From Basidiobolus ranarum (lineage: Eukaryota; Basidiobolomycota; Basidiobolomycetes; Basidiobolales): DNA of 21,803 nt. The notes below the pieces were generated by a model, which saw nothing but the letters and a program-made list of their open reading frames with translations, was not told the DNA's origin and ran no database searches. The position numbers and the translations under genes were made by a program. Positions 9,171-17,579 of the stretch are shown here, piece by piece (positions within the stretch are counted from its first letter, which is position 1; each line of letters starts with the position of its first letter). The stretch is from contig JASJQH010000197.1 of the NCBI GenBank assembly GCA_040143965.1, positions 1 through 21,803 on the forward strand, read 5' to 3'.

Positions 9171-9618
9171 GAACGGGAGTAAGCTTAACAAACCTCTTTG
9201 TCGTATTTGATCATCATTATATGGACAGCCTGGATCTTTCAATAGTGATAGTTTGCATGAAGTGGTTACCGAGATGCGATGAAGAGTTATTACCAAGACG
9301 TAGGTGTGGATGGATTGCTAATGCACACAGATACGCACAAATGCAGACAAATCGACGTACACGTATACACACATAGCCAGTCCATTGTATTTTAAAGTTC
9401 CAATATGTCCCGGTCTAAACGATCTTTTACCGTGCTTGACCGTACAGAAATTGGGCTGGCTCCGCAAAAGTTCGGAGTTTAAGCGATGTTGTCAGAGTAT
9501 CTCAGAAATGGTTTAAATAGATTTCCATTCCCATTTCGATGCTACTATAATTGTCCCTCTATTTAGCCGGTACTGCTCTATTTAACCAGTATTTATATAC
9601 CTTTGCTTATTCTTTGGT

Positions 9619-12600
9619 ATGTCACGTATACCAACATGGTATACCATCTCTCCGTCCTCTGATCCGGTCGTTGAATTCTTCCATGCGATAAACCAAGACG
9701 ATGTAGATAAAGTCAGTGATCTACTTAACCAGCAGCAGTTTGATCTAAATTATATCCGAGACGAGGATGGTCGTGCTCCTCTAATGGTGGCTGCCATCCG
9801 GAATCGAACCCAAGTGTTGGAATTTCTTGCCAACTGTACCCAAGTTGATCTGGAATTGAGAGGTTTGTATTCTTTTCATGACAGCGAAGATTCCATTTTG
9901 GATGTTTGCAAAGCAACTTTCTTATCCTCTTCTTTCTTTACGTTTCTATTTCCAAGAAAGATAATGAAGGAAACACGGCTCTGTACAAAGGATGTGCCAC
10001 AGGCGCTACAGGTGCCGTAGAATGTTTGCTTAGAGCTGGAGCCAATGTCGATGCCGAGAATAGGGTAAGACTGTCGTAGAATTGGTATGTCTTATAAGTG
10101 AAGCTAATCCAATGATTTTAGGAGCAAAGCACTCCATTGATTATTGCCGCTTACAACGGCCATTCCTCACTTTGTAGCTTTCTAGTAGGTTTTGGTCACG
10201 CAAATATCAACCACCGGGATGTTACACATAAGACTGCTTTAAGCTTTGCTAGCTTCGAAGGACACGATGAAACTGTAGAAGCATTACTGGAAAGAGGTGC
10301 TGAAGTGGATTGTGTAGACAAGGTCTTTATTAGTCACAATTTCGTACTGATTAGGATGACATCTAACTATTTACTGATTTCCAGTTCGGTTGGTCCGCTC
10401 TAATGTTGGCTGCACACGCTGGAAAAGCTTCTGTTGTACAGAAACTTGTAGATTACGGTGCGGATACCACTCTTGTAACAGATAATGGTAAAACGGCGGA
10501 AGATTTGGCTAGAGAGGCTGGTCGCTTAGCTATAGTACAGATTTTGTCTGAATGTATTGTGCCGAATATCGCCAGTAAGAGGCCTACAATCCCTACTCCG
10601 ATACCTTTCAGCGTTCGTCCAAAGTCCCGGATTCTGTCGAGGGAGCATGGTAGCTCGACACTCTCCCCCTTCTCAAGCGTACTCAGTGAAAATCGATCTA
10701 CGGTTGTAGGCTCACCTAATTCTTCTGCAACTCTAACTGATCGCCTAACCCCACAACAAAACGAATTGTCAATCGATTACCTCAAATCACACAACTATCG
10801 TTCTTTCTCACAGAAACCAATCTCACCCGAGTATAATGTAGCTAACGAAAGACCAGTGACCACATCTATGATGAAACCTATCAAACCCTTGGGTGAGTTT
10901 TCTTGGGATCAAAGTCAATGGGAAGATCTTTCCAATGAGAAATCTGACTGGAACATCAAGTCACCAATCCCTATCAAATTGCACCGACGACAATCACATT
11001 CTTCGTTCGAGAATCAGCGACCATTAATAGAACCTGAAATCCGTCGACGACGACCACCACAAGCACATGTATCAAACAATATCTCTACAGCTGGTGGTCA
11101 AGATAACTCCACAGACTCTCGAAGATTGTGGGAAATAGCTTCCAAACTTCTAACCTGCTGTTGTCTTAACCACTGTCTGATAGATTGTGGCAAGTTAACC
11201 GATCCTGATGTTCGACAAGCATGGAGAGAAAAAGTCTCTCTTTGTATCATAATATTTCTGATCTCTTCTTTCCTTGGTTTTTTAACTTTCACTTTCTCCA
11301 CTGTGGTTTGTCGTCAAGGTCCACCCATTTTTGCTGAAGATGTAGCACATAAATATGGATTTGAAGGTAAAGGAATGCAACTGATGGTCGTTCGTGGTAG
11401 ACTGTATAATGTAAAGGATTATTTTCGGTTCGGATATCACCGACCGATACTTCCTTTCGCAGATGAAGATCTTGCCTCAGTTGTTAATCCCCTGTTGGGC
11501 CAGGATATTAGTGAATTTTTTCCGATTGATAAATTCTCTTCTAAATGTCGAAAGTGGCCCTTAAGACCGAGTTGTGCTTTTGAAGGAAGTGATAAGCGTT
11601 ATCACTGTCATAGCAGTCCAATATCTCGAAAGACTTTAGAATCTTTGAGTATTCATAATTTTGTCGCTTTCTCTTGGGAATCGATACAAGAAAAAGAGAG
11701 GAAATTATTTGTTTACAATGATAAGGTTTTTTCCCTCGATCTTTATTTATACAATAATGAGACGTATCTGGGAGATTCTCACTTTACTTCGAAATTGTTG
11801 AAACTCATAGGAAGAGATGCCACTAGAGATATAATAAGGGATCGTACCTTGAAAGCGGTTTTACCCTGCTTTGAAGATCAACTCTTGGTTGGGATGGTGG
11901 AGGGTTCTAGTACCGGTTGCTTCGCTTCAAACTTGTTGATAGTTGTATCAAGTGTTATTTTAGTGGGTATCATCCTGATCAAATTTGTTTCTGCTGTAGC
12001 ATTCGACTGGTTTTTATCAAGACAACTGGGGAAAATCACCAAAAAATCGCATCCGTCGGATCCTATAAAGCCCATCATACTTCTCGTTACTTGTTACTCC
12101 GAAGGGGAACACTCCATACGAACGACTTTGGACTCGTTGGCTCTGACGAGTTATGATGATGAATACAAATTACTCTTTGTTATATGTGATGGAGATATTG
12201 TGGGCGCTGGAAACGAGAAATCTACACCCAACATTGTACTCGACATTATAGAGCCATTTGACTCAGCTGCATCTATTCCCGAGCCTGCCTCATATATTGC
12301 GGTGGGAGATGGCGCGAAGCAGCACAACATGGCCCAAGTTTATATTGGATTTTACCGATGTCAAGGTCACCGTGTACCAATATTAGTGGTGGTAAAATGC
12401 GGCACGCCCAACGAAAAAGACACCTCCAAAGCTGGTAATCGCGGTAAGAGAGATTCTCAGCTGATATTGATGCAGTGGCTTAGCAAAATATGTCTAAATG
12501 AGAAGATGACTCCGCTTGAATATGAATTGTTTGAGAAAGTCCGAATTTTGATGAACTTTACCCCTGATCAATTCGAAATGGTTCTAATGGTAGATGCTGA

Positions 12601-14444
12601 CACTCTGGTGGAGGAGGAAAGTGTGAGCCGGATGGTGGCTGCTATGGAACGTGATTCTAACGTGATGGGTCTTTGTGGAGAAACCAAGGTAGCAAACAAG
12701 AAGCAAACATGGGTGACTATGATTCAGGTATTTTGCATGTTTTGTTCCAGACTTTGATGGATTCTAAAGGAGAAAATGCCGTTTATAGGTTTACGAATAC
12801 TACATATCCCATCACCTCGGTAAAGCCTTCGAATCAATATTTGGAGGTGTTACTTGTTTGCCGGGATGCTTTTGCATGTATCGGATCAAAGCACCCAAGT
12901 GCAACGATTATTCAGTTCCCGTACTAGCCAATCCAGAGATAGTTGAACTCTACTCCTCCAATGATGTCTCAACTCTCCACCAGAAGAACCTGCTTTTGCT
13001 GGGAGAGGATCGATATCTGACCACATTGATGCTGCGTACTTTTCCCAAACGCAAAATGATCTATGTACCAAAAGCCATTTGTAGAACTGTAGTTCCTGAT
13101 GAGTTTCGAGTGTTGCTAAGCCAACGTCGTCGCTGGATCAATTCTACAGTTCACAATCTACTCGAACTTATTTTGGTTCCACAATTGTGCGGGATCTTCT
13201 GTTGCTCAATGCAATTTGTGATTCTCTTGGAGCTTCTAGGAACTGTTATAATGCCGGCATCTTTTGTATTCTTCCTTTTTTTGATCTTGGCCGCGTTTAC
13301 GGGAGCTGATGTCTGGTTGCCTCTGATATTTATGTGCATCGTTTTCTTTCTACAGACGCTTTTAATTGCTATTACCACCCGAAAGATGGGCTACGTGCTT
13401 TGGATGTTTGTTTTCATCTTAGCAATGCCCATCTGGAATTTCGCACTTCCAATCTATGCTTTCTGGCATTTCGATGACTTTTCTTGGGGGACTACGAGGA
13501 AAATTGACGGTTTAGATAGTGGCCACGGAGGTGAAAGAGATTTTGAACAATTTGATCCGAGTGTCATTCCAACCAAGCATTGGCACGAGTGGAGTGCTGA
13601 GAACCGTGATTCCACCAGTGAAGATGACGAAAACCCAGCTAGACCTGACTCTGAGGCGGAGTATTTCAAGCGTAACATATACAATATACCTCATCAGAAT
13701 AGAGATCTTGGTGTAATCAATGAGGATGAAATCGTTGAGGATGTGGTGGTTGATCCGACGAACCATTACAACAGATATGCCCTGGAATCTACTCTTCGAT
13801 ACCCCACGACTAACATGAATAAACTCCCCAGTCTAAGAGGCTCTAAAAAATACATGTCACAGAGAAAACACTTCAGTGAAGGAAGTTACATTTCTGAACA
13901 GGGTAAAGCCCGTCGTTACAGTCGACTTTGTGGCCCTCGTCCATATCAAGATTATCATCGTGGAGTTCCCTACTCTTTTATTTCACCGGCTACCTCACAG
14001 GCCAACTACCCTGCGGAACTATATCACTCTCGACAGTCTCATTACTCAAGGCCCATCTCTGCATCACCATTTCCTTATCAATTTCACAACCAAGTACGGC
14101 AAACAATTACTCCAGGTGAGTACATCCCACGCATGCAGGCTGCACGGTCCCTCGCTATGGAACCTACTTATTCGTTCCCCTCTTATAAATATCCTCCTTT
14201 TCCACATGCACAGTATCAGAACTCACGATACTCCACACCACTCGGTCGTCCTATAACCTCCAACGGTCGCCTGTACAGTCAGACACCTTCTTGGAGTGTG
14301 CCATACCAATATTACTCCTCACCTCTTTCGAGTAGAACCTCTCTAGCAACCACCGCAATCCCTTTACACCGGACATCAGTTGAATCAAGACCTCAGGCAA
14401 GACTCAATGGTCCCCGAGGGTACACAGTTTTGCAACCATTCTGA
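9619..14444 (+). CDS. Ankyrin-repeat chitin synthase, division 2 (class IV-like), five exons, 1515 aa
   Basis: Exons: 9619-9862, 9961-10064, 10122-10322, 10385-12727, 12789-14444; introns of 57-98 nt. Residues ~17-240 form about six ankyrin repeats (e.g. DNEGNTALYKGCATGATGAV, FGWSALMLAAHAGKASVVQK). A disordered Ser/Pro/Arg linker follows, then TM1 (~467-492) and a cytochrome-b5-like segment (GRLYNVKDYF) as in class IV enzymes. TM2 is at ~700-724. The GT2 core runs from TCYSEGEHSIRTTLDSLALT (~745) through DAD 920-922, GGVTCLPGCFCMYR, EDR 1037-1039 and QRRRW 1076-1080. About four TMs and SWGTTRK (1196) follow. A ~310-residue Tyr/Ser/Pro/Arg-rich tail ends the protein. All catalytic motifs are present. 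Exon 4 alone encodes the last ankyrin repeats and most of the catalytic core, so the fusion is real. The role is inferred as a chitin synthase positioned or regulated by an ankyrin scaffold. Confidence 0.93.
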
Positions 14445-14660
14445 ATCAAGTATTTCTTGTAAATAAAACAAGATACCCATTATTTATCTCAATAAGAATA
14501 ATCATGCCCTGAATGTCAACCACAAACAAATATTTCATCAACAGTAAGGCCCTTTTTTGAAATAATTTATTTAAGAAAGGTACACACATATGTGCCGGTA
14601 TGACCCAACCCTTCCCACATTCGAGAGTATATGAAAAAGGGGAATAAATTGGACAAAAAG
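14445..14660. terminator. Shared 3' region of the ankyrin-chitin synthase and RPS5 genes
   Basis: This 216-base convergent spacer has AATAAA at 14462-14467 (plus), 17 bases past the chitin synthase stop. On the minus strand AATAAA reads at 14571-14566, about 90 bases past the RPS5 stop. These are plausible poly(A) signals for the two genes. Confidence 0.5.
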
Positions 14661-15393
14661 TTAACGATTGCCTAAATGAAGAGAATAGATATTTAGTGGA
14701 TGTTATTGGAAATATATCAAGATGAAAGAATAACATACTCTTGGCGACACGCTCCAATTCATCCTTCTTCTTGATGGCGTAACTGTTAGCAGATCCCTTA
14801 GCAGCGTTGATAAGCTCATCAGCCAAACATTCAGCAATGGTCTTAACGTTTCTGAAAGCAGATTCACGGGTACCAGTGGTCAAAAGATGAACGGCTTGGT
14901 TGACTCTTCTCAAAGGAGAAACATCCACGGCTTGTCTACGAACAGTACCGGAGCTACCAATACGAGTGGAATCTTCACGAGGACCAGAGTTGATGAAAGC
15001 ATCAATAAGGACTTGAAGAGGGTTTTGGTCGGTAAGAAGGTGGACAATCTCGAAAGCGTGCTTGACGATACGAACGGCCATGAGTTTCTTGCCGTTGTTA
15101 CGTCCGTGCATCATAAGAGAGTTGGTAAGACGTTCAACGATAGGGCACTATAAACAAGATTAGGGTTAGGGTTGGATTCGAATCCAAAGTAAAAGTATAA
15201 CTCGGTCACTTACTTGAGCCTTTCTGAACTTCTTGGTAGCATATCTACCAGCAGTATGAGGCAAGTAGACAGGAGCTCTGATTTGAAGGTAGTCAGTCAA
15301 GGAGATATCCTTGATTTCAAGATCTTCATAAGACCATTTGTTGAAAAGTTGGATGCCTTGAGCCTCAGCGGTGATTTCAGCAGGAAGAGCCAT
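14661..15393 (-). CDS. RPS5: Cytosolic small-subunit ribosomal protein uS7 (RPS5), three coding exons, 199 aa
   Basis: Exons (minus): 15393-15214, 15147-14739, 14671-14661. uS7 binds 18S rRNA in the head of the 40S subunit near the E site and mRNA exit. Conserved stretches include [60 protein letters not shown] and [20 protein letters not shown], ending SNR. The length (199) fits the family. The last coding exon is only 11 nt (completing Ser, then Asn, Arg, stop). Without it the frame would run on into intron sequence rather than the universal SNR ending, which supports the junction (donor GTATGT, acceptor TTTAG). A 5'UTR intron is likely (separate entry). Divergent from DCN1. Confidence 0.97.
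15172..15187. repeat. 16-bp perfect palindrome in RPS5 intron 1
   Basis: TTGGATTCGAATCCAA is its own reverse complement. It lies inside the 66-nt intron 15213-15148, next to a telomere-like TTAGGGTTAGGGTT (15160-15173). On the coding strand the latter reads AACCCTAACCCTAA and supplies CTAAC branch-site candidates and pyrimidines before the acceptor. The palindrome could form a short hairpin in the pre-mRNA. Confidence 0.6.
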
Positions 15394-15405
15394 GTTTTGT
15401 TTCCC

Positions 15406-15510
15406 CTGTAAATAAACATTAATATTGATGATTACGATGGATGGTCACGATGGATGGATGTAAAAAAGGATTCTTGCGATATTGCTGCATAGATAATCCC
15501 GAAAACTAAC
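15406..15510 (-). other. Probable 5'UTR intron of RPS5
   Basis: Thirteen bases upstream of the RPS5 ATG the minus strand shows a strong acceptor, TTTATTTACAG followed by GGGAAACAAAACATGG. A matching donor GTTAGT lies at 15510-15505, giving an intron of about 105 nt. Leader introns are common in fungal ribosomal-protein genes. The donor choice is inference. Confidence 0.5.
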
Positions 15511-15879
15511 CGTAGTACTGCAGGATGACAACCGACAGAAAAGAACGTTCACCTTTCGCTAAGCAGTGAATTTTGTTCATTTCTCGATCATACTCATAGC
15601 CAATCATCATTGATCAAAATAACAATCTTTCCCTGATCTTGATTTGGGGGTAGAACCGAATAGATTCTCCTTAAATTATCAATTTTTATCATCGTATTTT
15701 GAATGGGATTCTCTTCAAATGAGGGTTTATTTTGAAAATGGTAATTTTTTCTATTCACTTTCAAATCAACCATTATGCTTATTGTATTTGACTTAATATC
15801 TGGTAATTTAGAAAGAATTTCCTTTAAGTTGGATATATAACTTAAAAGTGGGCCCACGTTTGACTGTAGACATATAGCG
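15511..15879. promoter_or_regulatory. Divergent promoter between RPS5 and DCN1
   Basis: About 370 bases of AT-rich DNA lie between the proposed RPS5 leader exon and the DCN1 ATG. T- and A-rich tracts are frequent, and no clear TATA box or repeat stands out. The open frame on the minus strand here is low-complexity and uninterpretable, and I treat it as chance. Confidence 0.4.
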
Positions 15880-17205
15880 ATGGTAAGTTACTACGTTCGA
15901 AAGCTTCAAAACAACCTACTCTATGACTCTAACGTGATAGCTTACCAACATGTCCACTTCCCCATAGAATTTTACGAGAAGAGCACAACAGAATGAGAAA
16001 GTGAAAACCTTTGTTGGGTTTACCAATTCAAGGTAAATTGAAGGATATTATGAGATTATTTAGGTGAAATTTACTTTGAGAAGCCATCGATATTTGTTAA
16101 TATTCTTCCTTCTTTTTTGCATCTAGTGAGAAAGTTGCTCGTGAAAATTTGGAAGCTTTTAATTGGAACGTTCAACGTGCGGTCGATGGATATTTCAGTC
16201 GTTCCATGACTTCCAACAATAAAAGTGCTTCAAACTCCATCCCCATAAACTATCAACAACTAAGTGATGTGTTCGAGGTGTATAAAGGTTTGACCTTTCA
16301 TTCGTAAAAGCTTCAAACACAATCTTAACAGTATATTGATATCGTTATGGTTCTTATTCTAAAGATTCCGATGAAGACGCTATTCTAGTGGAGGGTACAG
16401 AACAGCTATGTAATGACCTCGAGGTAGATCCTACCGATGTGGTTATGTTGGTGGTAGCTTGGCATCTTAATGCTGAACGTATGTGCGAATTCAGTAGAAA
16501 GGGATTTGTTGATGGATGGGCTTCTTTAGGGTAAAAGAAATGAAGTAAAATCTATAGAATTGAAAGAATGTACATAACATCCATACAACCATAGATGCGA
16601 CGATTTAGAAAAGATGAAAAAGATCATACCAAAATTAAGAGAGGAACTAAACGACGAAGAAAAATTCAAACAAGTATACCAGTTCACTTTTAAATTTAGT
16701 AGAAGCGAGAATCAAAAAAGTTTACGTATGTATTTTACATATATGCATATCATTTTTATTATATTAACCGGGATGAATATATTTGGCTCATGTATAGCTC
16801 TTGATATCGCTATTTTGCTGTGGCAACTTCTTCTCGAAGGACGTTATGATCATCTTGATGTGTGGATCCAATTTTTACAAGAAAAACACGGAAAGGCCAT
16901 CTCTAAGGATACCTGGAATTTGGTTGGTTTTCAATAAGAAGATTTCATGTGAAGAATGTGTTTAAAGATTTCTTTAGTTCCTAGATTTTATCAGAAGCTC
17001 TCCACACGACTTCAATGGCCACGATATGGAAGGTTTGTATGTCATTTACTACGGATGTGGCTTTCATTTACTAAAGTTACATTAATCTACAGGTGCCTGG
17101 CCAGTACTTATCGACGAGGTAATTCCAAGCTAATTTAATGTTTAGAGATTGATTTTATTAACATTTGTTCAGTTTGTGGAGTATGCTCAAGAGCAACAAA
17201 AATAA
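15880..17205 (+). CDS. DCN1: DCN1-like cullin neddylation scaffold (E3 for Nedd8/Rub1), nine exons, 253 aa
   Basis: Exons: 15880-15882, 15968-16032, 16127-16287, 16365-16530, 16595-16725, 16798-16926, 16985-17032, 17093-17118, 17173-17205; every phase closes. Dcn1 promotes Nedd8/Rub1 transfer from Ubc12 to cullins. An N-terminal UBA-like segment (TNSSEKVARENLEAFNWNVQ) is followed by the PONY/cullin-binding domain: EQLCNDLEVDPTDVVMLVVA, CEFSRKGFVDGWASLGCDDL, VYQFTFKF, LPLDIAILLWQLLLEGR, KDTWNLVDFIRSSPHDF, EGAWPVLIDEFVEYAQEQQK. The length is close to animal DCUN1D1 (about 259). The first coding exon is only the ATG, followed at once by GTAAGT; exons 8 and 9 are 26 and 33 nt. Intron 5 (16726-16797, 72 nt) has no in-frame stop. 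AATAAA at 17245 is the likely poly(A) signal. Confidence 0.93.
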
Positions 17206-17579
17206 CCACAACTATTGAATTTGACTTGACTTGCCTTCTGAAACAATAAATCAAAACATCAGCATACGTAGCTATGAATGACTCCTTTATGTGTACTATC
17301 TTGCGTGTGAATTCGGTTTATTTTTGGTTGAACGAATTTGAAATAATAAATAGAATAGAAAGGAGAAAATTACGATGATATTTACAGGAAGAGAATAACA
17401 TCTGGATAATATATTGCATGGTGTTGATATTTTACATTTTGTTTCTATTTCACCACTCTTTCTTTGAATAAAGGTAAAGGAACCGGTCCAAAGGAAATGA
17501 TATCTGTACAGACCCCTTACGGATCCAGTCCGAATATGCTCCTGGGTAACGAAGATTGAATCTATAATGCGAGTGTGAG
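17206..17579. terminator. Convergent 3' region of DCN1 and the PHD-finger gene
   Basis: These 374 bases hold AATAAA on the plus strand at 17245-17250, 40 bases past the DCN1 stop. AATAAA also reads on the minus strand at about 17325-17318, inside an AAAAATAAACC context, a candidate signal for the PHD gene. No coding potential fits the neighbours. Confidence 0.4.

Larger units (their letters stand above)
8533..9618. promoter_or_regulatory. Divergent promoter region between the cyclin and ankyrin-chitin synthase genes
   Basis: This 1.1 kb non-coding region separates two divergently transcribed genes. From left to right it holds a 33-bp tandem duplication, TATA-like tracts on the minus strand (about 8681-8690 and 8729-8740), three AACAAGTCAGACA boxes, an imperfect inverted repeat, and a cluster of GAAACA boxes. 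A near-direct repeat CTCTATTTARCC occurs at about 9557 and 9576, close to the plus-strand ATG. I see no coding frame of note and no transposon ends. Confidence 0.6.

Noticed and set aside
9594-9600. TATATAC as TATA box of the ankyrin-chitin synthase
   Set aside because: It lies only about 20 bases before the ATG, too close for a normal TATA-to-start-site distance unless translation begins further in.
13454-14256. Overlapping plus- and minus-strand frames within the ankyrin-chitin synthase tail
   Set aside because: The tail frame continues directly from the catalytic exon. The other frames begin mid-exon and have no recognisable features.
15160-15173. Telomere-like TTAGGGTTAGGGTT
   Set aside because: Only about two units, and it sits inside RPS5 intron 1, where the complementary strand supplies CTAAC branch-site and pyrimidine sequence. 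It is not evidence of a telomere or fusion point.
15172-15187. Possible tRNA T-arm (GGATTCGAATCC)
   Set aside because: The loop would be six bases, not seven, there is no A-box or acceptor stem around it, and it lies within a well-supported intron.
15594-15857. 87-codon minus-strand frame between RPS5 and DCN1
   Set aside because: Low-complexity Lys/Asn/Ile composition in AT-rich promoter DNA, with no splice or family support.
17296-17540. Extension of a minus-strand frame past the PHD gene end
   Set aside because: Splicing at 17682/17609 gives a short conserved-phase last exon with a stop at 17580. The longer frame is in another phase and reads as intron and 3' flank.
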